DNA of 13,323 nucleotides from Rhodopseudomonas_A sp036404135 (GCF_036404135.1 NZ_DASWPE010000008.1:1-13323), one strand, 5' to 3'. Positions 1-7,080 are shown, numbered from the stretch's first letter. The notes: generated by a model from the letters alone, not told the origin. A program made the numbers and translations.

Positions 1-209
1 ACACCCCCGTCAAAATCGAAGTGTCGCAAGACAGATCACACGAATTCCCGATTCTGGAATCCCCCCAGCAACACCCGAGTCAATCCGTCGCACCCAAGAT
101 GTGTGCATGCCTTAGTGCGTGCGCAGGGACGACCCGTGGAGAGGCGCTGCCCGACAGCGGCGCGTTGCGCTGCGGCCGGGGCACGCGTCCCCTCACTTGC
201 GACAGCGCG
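1..209. other. Left flank, no gene seen
   Basis: This stretch lies downstream of the minus-strand carotenoid oxygenase and up to the window edge. A frame is open on the plus strand, but it runs on antisense through the oxygenase gene and has no recognisable protein character. No convincing terminator with a U-tract was found. A weak stem (GCGCTG/CAGCGgCGC around 146-165) is the only structure noted. Confidence 0.5.
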
Positions 210-1613
210 CTACTCCGCCGGCACCCAATTGCCGTGAAAGCCGTCCGGCACGCGGTGGCCGAGCTTGACCAGCGCGATCGGGCCTTGGTCGATATCGGTG
301 GCGTTGAACACCGCCAGATCGCTGCGGTTCTCACGGCCGCGAAAGATCACCACCAGCAGCCAGCCGTCGCCCTCGGCGGCGTCGCGGCTGCGCGGTACGA
401 ACACCGGCTCCGAGACGCTGTCGCCGACCGGCAGCATGTAGCGGCCAAGCCGCGCGCCGTCGCCGTCGACATGGACCAGCCCGGACAGCGACAAGCCGAG
501 CGGCAGCTCGGGATTGGCGCAGGCGTACCAGCCGTGGCTGCTGCGCAGCCCGGCGCGGCGCTCGTCGATGCGCGGGAATTCGCCGCTGATGTCGTCGAGA
601 TAGCGGCGGGTGAAGCGGTCGGTGTTGCCGGAGAGGTCGAAGCTCCAGCGGCAGAGTCTGGCGCGGGATTTTTCCGGGTCGGTCGGCCTGCCGTCGGGAT
701 CGGTGAACAGCGGCACCTGTTCGGACTGCATCACGTTGGCGAAGATGCGGTCGCCGTCCTCCCAGGCGTTCATCACGTGGAACACAAAGCAGGCCTCGCT
801 GCGAAACCAGACGATGTCGCGGGTCTTGCCGTCGCGCTTCATCACGCCGACGAAGCTGCCCTTGCCGGGCTCCCAGGCATAGGGCGGCTTGCCGCGCATC
901 GCCCGCCACAGGCTGCCGGTGAGCGGCAGGATCGGAAACAGGATGTGCCGCTCGGTGACGACGAAGTCGTGCACCATCGCGGCGTAGGGTGACTTGAAGC
1001 GGTCGAACCGCGTCACCTTTCCGGCGGCGTCGATCGATCCGACCGACATTCCCGCGGTCAATAGCCCGGTGGCGTTGTAGCCGAAGAACAGCATCTCGCC
1101 GGTGACCGGATCGATCTTCGGATGCGCGGTGAAGGGGCCGTTGATGGCGCCGCCATAGTCGCAATAGCCGAGGGTCGCCAGGCTGTCGCGCTCGATCTCG
1201 GTCGGCGGATGGCCTTCCTCCAGCGCCAGCAATTTGCCGGCGTGATACAGCACGTTGGTATTGGCGACGCCGCCGTCGCTGGTCACTGACTTCGCGACGC
1301 CGGGGAGCTTGCGGTTGAAGCCGCCGAACAGCGCGCGGCCGGCGTCGTGCTCGGCGAGAAATTTCGGGGTGCGGACCCAACGGTTGCGATAACAGGCGCG
1401 GCCGTTTTCCAGCCGGAAGGCGTGCAGCATGCCGTCGCCGAAGAACCAGTGCGCGTCCTTGCTGGGAAATTGCGGATTGGCGCCGTTGCGATACAGCGTG
1501 CCGTTCAGCTCGCGCGGCAGTTCGCCTTCGACCACGAGATCGCTGTGGTCGTATTCGACAAAGATCGGCGCGAGATTGTCGCGCACAGGGATCATCGCCT
1601 CGGCGAGCGGCAT
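210..1613 (-). CDS. Carotenoid oxygenase family protein (RPE65/CCD type)
   Basis: Predicted non-haem Fe(II) dioxygenase that cleaves a conjugated double bond in an apocarotenoid, carotenoid or stilbene-like substrate. The 467-residue protein carries the four family iron ligands in order and with family spacing: H164 (AHPK), H215 (VHDF), H279 (FHVMNA) and H460 (GFHGNW). Other family landmarks are YRNGANPQF (41-49) and HWFFGDGMLH (55-64) near the N-terminus. The length is normal for bacterial members and there is no signal peptide, so it is likely cytosolic. The ATG at 1613 is preferred over an in-frame TTG 15 bases upstream because a GAGGGAG Shine-Dalgarno lies just ahead of it. The gene stands alone, divergent from the SET gene. 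Phototrophs of this group make carotenoids, but the true substrate cannot be read from sequence; a lignostilbene-type substrate is an alternative. Confidence 0.93.
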   Translation of the reverse strand: MPLAEAMIPVRDNLAPIFVEYDHSDLVVEGELPRELNGTLYRNGANPQFPSKDAHWFFGDGMLHAFRLENGRACYRNRWVRTPKFLAEHDAGRALFGGFNRKLPGVAKSVTSDGGVANTNVLYHAGKLLALEEGHPPTEIERDSLATLGYCDYGGAINGPFTAHPKIDPVTGEMLFFGYNATGLLTAGMSVGSIDAAGKVTRFDRFKSPYAAMVHDFVVTERHILFPILPLTGSLWRAMRGKPPYAWEPGKGSFVGVMKRDGKTRDIVWFRSEACFVFHVMNAWEDGDRIFANVMQSEQVPLFTDPDGRPTDPEKSRARLCRWSFDLSGNTDRFTRRYLDDISGEFPRIDERRAGLRSSHGWYACANPELPLGLSLSGLVHVDGDGARLGRYMLPVGDSVSEPVFVPRSRDAAEGDGWLLVVIFRGRENRSDLAVFNATDIDQGPIALVKLGHRVPDGFHGNWVPAE

Positions 1614-1849
1614 CGCGCACTCCCTCAATTCATCTGCCCCTGTCTCAATAGGCTAGCAGGGCGCGGGTTCCGGTCAAGCCGCGAGAACCGCGGCGGCGTT
1701 TGCCGCGCCGCCGGTAGGCCGCGGCGCCGCGCCCGGGCGCCGGCAAGCTGGGGAAGGATCGCGCAATCGCCATAAAAGACTGCCATCGGCTGTGGAATCG
1801 CACTAAAACAGCGGCTTCGTCCCTTCTCCAGCGTCAGTGCCCTTCGATC

Positions 1850-2596
1850 ATGCCTGCCATTCCCGCTTCCAAGCCCTATCGCATCGGCCGCTCCAAGACC
1901 GGCCTCGGCCTGTTCGCTACAAGGCCGATCAAGAAGGGCACCAAGATCATCCGCTATTTCGGCCCGCTGCTCGACTGCAACAAGAAGAAGCACGACGCCA
2001 TCGAGAACAAATATCTGTTCCAGCTCAACAAGCGCTGGACCATCGACGGCTCGGTACGCAAGAACATCGCGCGCTACATCAACCACGCCTGCAAGCCGAA
2101 CGCGGAGTCCGACGTCAATCCGCGCAAGAAGAAGATCGTGATCCGCGCCATCAAGAACATCGCGCCCGGCGAGGAGATCAACTACGACTACGGCACCGAT
2201 TACTTCAAGGAGTATCTGAAGCCGATCGGCTGCAAATGCGACGCCTGCGAAAAGAAGCGCAAGAAGAAGGCCGCCGAAGCCAAGGCTGAAAAAGCGCGGC
2301 TGAAGGCCAAGCAGCAGAAGAAGGCAGACAAGCAGGCCGACAAGCTCAAGGCCAAGCCCGCCAGCGGCAAGGCTGCGAATGGCAAGGCTGTGCAGACCAG
2401 GGCCGCGAACGGCCGCGGCAAGGCCGCCAAGACCAAACCCGCCGCGGCGAAGGCCGTGACCGCGAAAGCCAAGAGCGCTGCCAAATCTGCGAAGGCCAAG
2501 TCTGCAAAGTCCAAGTCTGCGCACACCAGGCCCGCGAAAGCTAAACCCGCAACGACCAAGTCCGCGCGCTCCACGGCGACGGCGAACGCCGCGTAG
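1850..2596 (+). CDS. SET-domain protein with histone H1-like Lys/Ala tail
   Basis: Predicted SAM-dependent protein lysine methyltransferase of 248 residues. Residues 8-134 form a compact SET domain: GLGLFAT (18-24), RYINHACKPN (75-84, the SET pseudoknot motif), GEEINYDYG (107-115, with the catalytic-type Tyr) and a post-SET cysteine cluster C128-x-C130-x2-C133 that with C81 could bind zinc. Residues 135-248 are low-complexity and almost entirely Lys, Ala, Pro, Ser and Thr (repeated KAKS, AKP, KSA), strongly basic and like the C-terminal tail of eukaryotic H1 or of bacterial H1-like proteins. Such a tail would bind DNA or RNA; the target of methylation is unknown. No Shine-Dalgarno is visible before the ATG, and the start is set by good homology-like sequence beginning at once. 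It is convergent with the next gene across a GC-rich stem-loop. Confidence 0.85.
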   Translation: MPAIPASKPYRIGRSKTGLGLFATRPIKKGTKIIRYFGPLLDCNKKKHDAIENKYLFQLNKRWTIDGSVRKNIARYINHACKPNAESDVNPRKKKIVIRAIKNIAPGEEINYDYGTDYFKEYLKPIGCKCDACEKKRKKKAAEAKAEKARLKAKQQKKADKQADKLKAKPASGKAANGKAVQTRAANGRGKAAKTKPAAAKAVTAKAKSAAKSAKAKSAKSKSAHTRPAKAKPATTKSARSTATANAA

Positions 2597-2601
2597 GGCG
2601 T

Positions 2602-2629
2602 GGCGCGCCGCCGCTGAGGCCGGCGCGCC
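2602..2629. terminator. Stem-loop between convergent genes
   Basis: GGCGCGCCG (2602-2610) pairs with CGGCGCGCC (2621-2629) around a 10-base loop. It lies between the SET stop codon (2594-2596) and the end of the minus-strand gene at 2642, so it could end transcripts from both sides. It has no U-tract, so this is a candidate only. Confidence 0.4.
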
Positions 2630-2641
2630 GCGGGCCGCCTG

Positions 2642-2941
2642 CTATTGTGGGCAGCCTTGCTGAATCCAGCAGCCGAAGGTGTCCACCTGCGACTTCGGCC
2701 ATGGCTGTTCGCCGGAGCCGGCCGGCGGCATCGCGCCGGTCGCGACCTCGCTGTAGATCTTGTGCGCCCAGATCTTCACCGAATTGTAGTTGCTGAGGTC
2801 GAGCTGGTTGTTGGTGACCTGCTTCATATGCGAGACGTCGGTCGCGGTGAACAGCTTCTGGATGTCGTTGGTCCAGGTGACGCTGGTGGGGCAGGCGAGA
2901 TCGGCAAAAAATGCGTGATTGAATTGCTGTTGCTGGGTCAT
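2642..2941 (-). CDS. Small cytochrome-like protein without a haem motif
   Basis: 99-residue protein of unknown function. Its C-terminal half (ATGAMPPAGSG..W....V..F.CWIQQGCPQ) follows the pattern seen at the end of PSCyt-type cytochrome domains, where MPP supplies a Met and the helix ends in WI..G. There is no CxxCH, so covalent haem c is not expected; its three cysteines are in ACPT, FGCW and GCPQ. There is no signal peptide. The ATG at 2941 is chosen over an upstream start at 3037 because AGGAAAGG sits 7 bases before it and because the extra N-terminus would run through a DNA repeat. It follows the large haem protein on the same strand after 137 bases, so the two probably share a transcript and a process. 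Family assignment is by pattern only. Confidence 0.75.
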   Translation of the reverse strand: MTQQQQFNHAFFADLACPTSVTWTNDIQKLFTATDVSHMKQVTNNQLDLSNYNSVKIWAHKIYSEVATGAMPPAGSGEQPWPKSQVDTFGCWIQQGCPQ

Positions 2942-3031
2942 GGGATGGCCTTTCCTGTCGGCTTGAAAAAACGGTGGGGACCGGAGCGGGCGACGTTGCT
3001 GCGATTCGTCATCCCGCTTCGGCTTTTCAAT

Positions 3032-3080
3032 GAGCATGATCGCTTGCGAAAACCGGCGTCAGGTTTCGGGATCATGCGCT
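3032..3080. repeat. Rhizobial-type palindromic intergenic repeat
   Basis: Outer arms GCATGATC (3034-3041) and GATCATGC (3070-3077) flank inner arms CGAAAACC (3046-3053) and GGTTTCGG (3062-3069). The pattern of a GCATGATC arm, then GAAAACCGG, then a TTTCGGGATCATGC arm matches a short dispersed palindrome I know from Bradyrhizobium and Rhodopseudomonas genomes. It lies between the two minus-strand genes and includes the stop codon of the upstream one (3079-3081). In the transcript it would fold into a long hairpin. Confidence 0.7.
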
Positions 3081-4923
3081 AGCGGCTGAGCTTCCGGTTG
3101 CGGTGAGTGGCGCTCAGTGCGGGGCCGGATTCCGTCGCCGGCACTTCCGGCAAGGTCACCGCGCCGCGCGCCAGGATCACGCTGAAATCGCCGGCCTGGC
3201 CGCCGGGGTTCTGGCCCTGGCTGCCGTGGCATCCCATGCAGCCGCCCATATTGTGAAAGCCGCCGCCGTAATAGGTGTTCTTGTGCGGCGTGCCGTCGGC
3301 ATTCCATTCGGTCGCGATGTTCGGCGACAGCCCGCCCGCGAACAGCTGCAGCGAGCGGTTGGTCTCGACCACGATGTTGGCCTGGTAGTAGCTCGACGGC
3401 GCTGGATTGGTCGCCGTGAACGGCGGCTGCGCCGTATAGGGCGACGCGTTCGGGGTGTTCGGGTTGGGGATCTTGTCGTAGGGATAGTACTGCACGTTGA
3501 TCAGCTTGTAGGCCAACCACGGTGCCGACGGAATGCTGTTGCTGTTCAGATAGCTGGTGATCGCGCTATGCGCCGCGGCGTTGGCGGTGATCACATAGTC
3601 CGGAATCGCGTTGTCGCGCTGGTCGACGCAGATGTTGCCGGCGCTCGGCTGGTTGTTGGTCGGCGGGAACGCCGCGTTGCGATAATACAATTGCTTACCC
3701 GGCGCGCCGCAGTAATTCGCCGTGGTCAGCGGCTGGCAGCTCGCGGGATCGCTGGTCAGGATCACCTGGCCGAGCTGGCTGGTGATTTCCTGCGCCGGCG
3801 GCGGGGTGCTCGGCGGCTGCGGATCGTTGAGGCAGACCTGCGGCGTGGTCGCCGTGGTCTGCGGCAGCACGATCTTGCCGTCGGCGTCTTCCACCGCCTT
3901 GCCGTCGGCGGTCAGGATGTTGTCGGCCTGCTCGAAAGTGGCATAGATGAAGTACGGCGCCGACGGCGTCTTCTGGATGATATGCAGCGCCACCAGGCCC
4001 CAGACGTCGTCGCGGTAGCACGGCGTGCCGCTGCCCTGCTCGTAGAAGCGGACGGTCTGCATGTGAAACCGCCCGGAGGCCTTTTCGCTGTCGGTGAGCG
4101 GCCGCCAGCCGGCCTTGGCCTCGACGGTGCCGTAGGGCTGGCTCACCATCGTCGAACTGCCCGGCGGCGGACTGGCCTGATTTTGCATCAGATAATTCTT
4201 GGTGGCCTGCACCACGTCGGACGGAATCGCACTCCACCATTGCTTCAGCGGATTCTTCGGATTGCTGTTGCCGGCGACGTAGACGTATTGCGTGCGGTTG
4301 GCCTTGGCGAGAAACCGGATCAGCGTCGGCGCGCTGTTGCCGGTCGAGCTGGCGGTCGCGGCATTGCCGGCATACATGTTGGCCAGCGTGATCTCGTCGG
4401 TCTCGTCGAGATTGATCCACGGCGTCGCATCGCCGGCCTGGCTGGTGTCGCACGCCGGGATCGGCGCGCCGTAATTATAGACCGGGGTCTGGTCGTAGCC
4501 CCACGACGTCGCCGCGGTGGACCCGGTGTAGCCGGGCGGCGGATTGCCGTCGCCGGGGAAGATCTCCACCTTGCCGCGCAACGTCTCCCACACCAGCAGG
4601 CTGCAATTGCTACCGGGATCGCCGAACTTGCAGCTGCTGGAGGGCGCCTCGCGCTGGTTGTTCTGGCCCTGCTGCGGGCCGGCCGGCCAGTTCAGCGCGA
4701 TAAATTCCTGCCAGGCAAACGCCGCGGCCTGCGCCGGCGTGGCGGCCGGCGCGCCGCCGCTCGACGGCGGGCCTGCGGCAAAGGGCGGATTGAGTTCGCT
4801 GGGAAGGTTGGAGCTGACCACGATCGGCGGGGTCTGGGCGTGCGCCCCGGCAACGGCAAAGCTCGCCATCGCGACCATCGAAACGCCAAGCAACGGCAAA
4901 TGCAGACGGCGCGGCTGGCACAT
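3079..4923 (-). CDS. Large secreted mono-haem cytochrome c-type protein, unknown function
   Basis: 614-residue exported protein. Residues 1-29 form a Sec signal peptide (two Arg, a Leu/Val/Ala core, cleavage after AHA). The body is Pro/Ser/Thr/Asn-rich with recurring WQEFIALNWPA near residue 70 and LLVWETLRGKVEIF. It ends with a single haem c site C562-M-G-C565-H566 in FHNMGGCMGCHGSQG, about 50 residues from the C-terminus. The expected location is the periplasm, with haem attached there. Paired extra cysteines suggest disulphides. The ATG at 4923 is preferred over a TTG two codons upstream because AAAGGGAG lies 8 bases before it. The stop codon falls inside a palindromic repeat, and the following gene encodes a haem-free cytochrome-like protein. 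I do not recognise an enzyme family; it could be an oxidoreductase or an electron carrier. Confidence 0.85.
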   Translation of the reverse strand: MCQPRRLHLPLLGVSMVAMASFAVAGAHAQTPPIVVSSNLPSELNPPFAAGPPSSGGAPAATPAQAAAFAWQEFIALNWPAGPQQGQNNQREAPSSSCKFGDPGSNCSLLVWETLRGKVEIFPGDGNPPPGYTGSTAATSWGYDQTPVYNYGAPIPACDTSQAGDATPWINLDETDEITLANMYAGNAATASSTGNSAPTLIRFLAKANRTQYVYVAGNSNPKNPLKQWWSAIPSDVVQATKNYLMQNQASPPPGSSTMVSQPYGTVEAKAGWRPLTDSEKASGRFHMQTVRFYEQGSGTPCYRDDVWGLVALHIIQKTPSAPYFIYATFEQADNILTADGKAVEDADGKIVLPQTTATTPQVCLNDPQPPSTPPPAQEITSQLGQVILTSDPASCQPLTTANYCGAPGKQLYYRNAAFPPTNNQPSAGNICVDQRDNAIPDYVITANAAAHSAITSYLNSNSIPSAPWLAYKLINVQYYPYDKIPNPNTPNASPYTAQPPFTATNPAPSSYYQANIVVETNRSLQLFAGGLSPNIATEWNADGTPHKNTYYGGGFHNMGGCMGCHGSQGQNPGGQAGDFSVILARGAVTLPEVPATESGPALSATHRNRKLSR

Positions 4924-4960
4924 CCTCAATTCTCCCTTTGCAAGATTTTTCTTGGCAGGG

Positions 4961-4989
4961 ATATGAATGCGAGGACGGCTTCACGTCAA
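4961..4989 (-). promoter_or_regulatory. Candidate sigma-70 promoter of the haem-protein gene
   Basis: On the minus strand TTGACG (4984-4989) is followed after 17 bases by TCATAT (4961-4966). The start of transcription would be near 4954, giving a leader of about 31 bases to the ATG at 4923. The -35 is strong and the -10 weak. Confidence 0.45.
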
Positions 4990-5181
4990 CTTGAGGTTGA
5001 GTAATAAATTCGTTACTATCATTCGATCAGTCCGCCATAGCACGGCGGGCTGCGAACTAACTGATGGCGATCCCGCTGGATGTCGATACCGCTGCCAAGC
5101 GCGCGTTGACGGTGAACAGGTACCGGCCGGGTAGGCCGAGTGGATGTCACATCGGCGTCACACCTCCGTTGCGGCCCTTGA

Positions 5182-5234
5182 CCCGAGCCAGATGGGTGCC
5201 CGAGCCAAGACGGGTGCCCGAACCAAGACGCGTG
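5182..5234. repeat. Tandem direct repeat, three copies of about 18 bases
   Basis: Copies are 5182-5198 (17 bases, one deleted), 5199-5216 and 5217-5234. The middle copy is CCCGAGCCAAGACGGGTG, and the third differs from it at two positions. It is non-coding as far as can be seen. Confidence 0.8.
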
Positions 5235-5271
5235 CTGATGGCTCAGCGTTGTTGCGCGAGTTCAATTCAGG

Positions 5272-5302
5272 CGTTGCGGCCCGGACCCGCCGGGCCGCAA
5301 CG
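5272..5302 (-). terminator. Perfect stem-loop after glnII
   Basis: CGTTGCGGCCCGG (5272-5284) is exactly complementary to CCGGGCCGCAACG (5290-5302) around a 5-base loop. It starts 8 bases past the glnII stop codon. There is no run of U on the minus strand after it, so it may act with Rho or as a 3' stability element. Confidence 0.6.
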
Positions 5303-5309
5303 AACAACA

Positions 5310-6350
5310 TCAGGCGGCCGCTGAAGCCACTGCCGCGCCCGACACCGAGGCGATGGTCTTCAGGATCTGCGAGGCGATCTGGTAGGGGTCGCCTTGCGAG
5401 TTCGGCCGGCGGTCTTCCAGATAGCCCTTGTAGCCGTTGTTGACGAAGGAATGCGGCACCCGGATCGAGGCGCCGCGGTCGGCGACGCCGTAGCTGAATT
5501 CGTGGATCGCCGCGGTCTCGTGCTTGCCGGTCAGCCGCATGTGGTTGTCCGGGCCGTACACCGCGATGTGGTCCTGGCACGCGTGCTTGAACGCCTCCAT
5601 CAGCTGTTCGAAATACGCCTTGCCGCCGGTCTCGCGCATGAAGGCGGTGGAGAAATTGGCGTGCATGCCGGAGCCGTTCCAGTCGGTGTCGCCGAGCGGC
5701 TTGCAGTGATATTCGATGTCGATGCCGTATTTTTCGGTCAGGCGCTGCAGCAGGTAGCGCGCCATCCACATCTCGTCGGCGGCGCGTTTACTGCCCTTGC
5801 CGAAGATCTGGAATTCCCACTGCCCCTTCGCCACTTCGGCGTTGATGCCTTCGTGATTGATGCCGGCGGCGAGGCACAGATCGAGATGCTCCTCGACGAT
5901 CTGGCGGGCCACCGAGCCCACGTTCTTGTAGCCGACGCCGGTGTAGTAAGGGCCCTGCGGCGCCGGATAGCCGGCTGCCGGGAAGCCGAGCGGACGGCCG
6001 TCCTTGTAGAAGAAATATTCCTGCTCGAAGCCGAACCAGGCGCCTTCGTCGTCGAGAATGGTGGCGCGCTTGTTCGACACGTGCGGGGTGACGCCGTCCG
6101 GCATCATCACTTCGCACATCACCAGCACGCCGTTGTTGCGCGCGCCGTCGGGGAACACCCGCACCGGCTTCAGCACGCAATCCGAGCTCTTGCCTTCCGC
6201 CTGCATGGTGGAGGAGCCGTCGAAACCCCACAGCGGCAGGTCGTCGAGCGCGGGGAAACTGTCGAACTCCTTGATCTGCGTCTTGCCGCGCAGGTTGGGG
6301 ACGGGCGTGTAGCCGTCGAGCCAGATGTACTCGAGCTTGTACTTTGTCAT
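5310..6350 (-). CDS. glnII: Glutamine synthetase type II (eukaryote-like)
   Basis: ATP-dependent ligation of ammonia to glutamate to make glutamine, in the cytosol. The 346-residue protein is the short, eukaryote-like GSII form found in rhizobia and relatives beside GSI. Landmarks are WGFDGSST (41-48), FGFEQEYFF (107-115, metal-binding Glu), GQWEFQI (176-182), NGSGMHANFS (225-234), NHMRLTG (269-275), DRGASIRVP (291-299) and GYLEDRRPNS (309-318). The adenylylation loop of GSI is absent, so control should be at expression. The ATG at 6350 matches the family start (MTKYKLEYIWLDG). The Shine-Dalgarno is weak (GAGAGA), which fits translational control. A sigma-54 promoter lies 93 bases upstream, and a GstI-like gene is divergent to it. 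A perfect stem-loop follows the stop. Confidence 0.98.
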   Translation of the reverse strand: MTKYKLEYIWLDGYTPVPNLRGKTQIKEFDSFPALDDLPLWGFDGSSTMQAEGKSSDCVLKPVRVFPDGARNNGVLVMCEVMMPDGVTPHVSNKRATILDDEGAWFGFEQEYFFYKDGRPLGFPAAGYPAPQGPYYTGVGYKNVGSVARQIVEEHLDLCLAAGINHEGINAEVAKGQWEFQIFGKGSKRAADEMWMARYLLQRLTEKYGIDIEYHCKPLGDTDWNGSGMHANFSTAFMRETGGKAYFEQLMEAFKHACQDHIAVYGPDNHMRLTGKHETAAIHEFSYGVADRGASIRVPHSFVNNGYKGYLEDRRPNSQGDPYQIASQILKTIASVSGAAVASAAA

Positions 6351-6400
6351 GCGGGTCTCTCGTTGCGTTGACGATGCGTGGGGCGGCGCTCCCGAAGCGG

Positions 6401-6429
6401 TGCCGGCGGTCCGCGGGGCGGCGCCGGCA
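6401..6429 (-). promoter_or_regulatory. Inverted repeat at the 5' end of the predicted glnII leader
   Basis: TGCCGGCG (6401-6408) and CGCCGGCA (6422-6429) are perfectly complementary around 13 bases. If transcription starts about 12 bases past the sigma-54 -12 element (near 6432), this hairpin is at the very 5' end of an approximately 82-base leader. Rhizobial glnII leaders are reported to carry the target of the GstI translational inhibitor, which makes this a plausible target. Confidence 0.45.
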
Positions 6430-6442
6430 GTCGCCCTTTCCA

Positions 6443-6458
6443 AGCAGGGACCGTGCCA
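6443..6458 (-). promoter_or_regulatory. Sigma-54 promoter of glnII
   Basis: The minus strand reads TGGCACGGTCCCTGCT. Against the sigma-54 pattern TGGCACG-N4-TTGC(A/T) only one defined base differs (C for the first T of the -12 element), and the invariant GG and GC are 10 bases apart as required. The position is 93 bases before the glnII ATG. This is the expected promoter class for NtrC-activated glnII. Confidence 0.8.
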
Positions 6459-6704
6459 GTCGTCGCGGCGGCCGCGGTGCAGCGCTGAGTTCCGCGGCGC
6501 GGCGGCGCCGGGCGCGTGGGGCCGTTGCAGCAATGCGTGCTGGCGCGCGGCATGCCAACGACAGCAATCATCTGCGATTGGCCGGATTTGCAGCGCGGCC
6601 GCGCCGCGCGCGCAAAGCCGCGGCGAAACACGGATCGTTAATCTGATCGGCGGAGGATTCTCTATCGAACCCGGACGTTGGGCGCGCGTTGCTTCGGGAA
6701 CCAG

Positions 6705-6749
6705 TGCCGCTGCGGCATGCAAATGTGCCAACTGCACATATTGCTCGCA
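6705..6749. promoter_or_regulatory. Two candidate NtrC sites within a glnII/gstI-like divergent region
   Basis: Two matches to the NtrC core TGC-N11-GCA occur 28 bases apart, at 6705-6721 and 6733-6749; the second is TGCACATATTGCTCGCA with a perfect TGCAC half. A separate imperfect palindrome overlaps both: GCAAATGTGC (6719-6728), 5 bases, GCACATATTGC (6734-6744). The second site would cover the -35 region of a possible promoter with -10 TATACG (6761-6766) for the plus-strand gene, while acting as an upstream enhancer about 250-300 bases from the glnII sigma-54 promoter. The match is short and in GC-rich DNA, so this remains a candidate. Confidence 0.45.
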
Positions 6750-6834
6750 ATGAGCTGCTTTATACGAAGCAAACGCGCATTTGTCGTGCAGGAGCTGTTA
6801 CCATCCACGTCGTGACGAAAGCAAAGGAGACAGC

Positions 6835-7017
6835 ATGGAAAAGTTGACCGAACGTCGCTCAGCCAAGATCTATCAGTTTCCGATCAGCGAGCGGATCGCC
6901 GCCAATGCACGGACGGCGACGTCGCCTCCGGCCGAGGTGCGGCCGCCGCGCGCCACCGGCGGCGCCTGGTATCACGACGCGGCGATCCAGGAGAGCAGCC
7001 CGGGCGCCGATATCTGA
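6835..7017 (+). CDS. gstI: GstI-like DUF2735 protein, probable glnII translational inhibitor
   Basis: 60-residue cytosolic protein with the DUF2735-type core AKIYQFPI (10-17), a variable Pro/Arg/Ala linker and a C-terminal GAWYHDAAIQE (42-52). In Rhizobium a protein of about this size, GstI, is encoded upstream of and divergent to glnII and blocks glnII translation when nitrogen is plentiful. This gene has the same size and the same divergent position next to glnII. The start is well supported by AAAGGAG 5 bases before the ATG. A strong intrinsic terminator follows, so the gene is a single-gene unit. The function is inferred from position and the core motif; I could not align it with a proven GstI. 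Confidence 0.75.
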   Translation: MEKLTERRSAKIYQFPISERIAANARTATSPPAEVRPPRATGGAWYHDAAIQESSPGADI

Positions 7018-7080
7018 TGGCCCTGGCAAGCACTGCACCACCGCGCGGCGCGGCGCCGTCCGACGCGCGATCATCACGAT

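Larger units (their letters stand above)
4924..5309. other. 386-base intergenic region between the haem-protein gene and glnII
   Basis: It holds, from left to right, the candidate promoter for the minus-strand haem-protein gene with an overlapping imperfect dyad, an AT-rich patch (about 5005-5030), a three-copy 18-base tandem repeat, and a perfect stem-loop just past the glnII stop. A plus-strand frame from 5064 is open, but its 3' part runs through the tandem repeat and into the end of glnII, it has no good ribosome site, and it shows no protein-like pattern. I see no gene here. Confidence 0.6.
6351..6834. other. 484-base divergent control region of glnII and the GstI-like gene
   Basis: It contains the glnII leader with a 5' inverted repeat, the sigma-54 promoter, two NtrC-like sites, the likely promoter of the plus-strand gene, and a smaller palindrome TGCTT-TATACG-AAGCA (6756-6771). 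Open frames crossing it on both strands are arginine/alanine-rich shadows with no ribosome site. I see no gene inside. Confidence 0.6.

Noticed and set aside
21..992. Long open frame on the plus strand opposite carotenoid oxygenase
   Set aside because: It is antisense to a gene with all four iron ligands, its translation is Ala/Val/His/Arg-rich without motifs, and it results from GC-rich third codon positions.
1614..1849. Possible regulatory palindromes between carotenoid oxygenase and the SET gene
   Set aside because: Only GC-rich stems (for example GGCGGCG/CGCGCC near 1690-1712) typical of the base composition, with no clear promoter or operator.
3103..5004. 633-codon open frame on the plus strand opposite the secreted haem protein
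   Set aside because: It is antisense to a gene with a signal peptide and a haem motif; the product is Arg/Gly/Val-rich with no ribosome site. It is a codon-bias shadow.
5064..5324. Possible 86-residue plus-strand gene between the haem protein gene and glnII
   Set aside because: It lacks a ribosome site, its later part is the tandem repeat, and it overlaps the terminator hairpin and the end of glnII.
5394..6371. Open frame on the plus strand opposite glnII
   Set aside because: Mirror frame of a highly conserved enzyme, with no start signal and no family resemblance.
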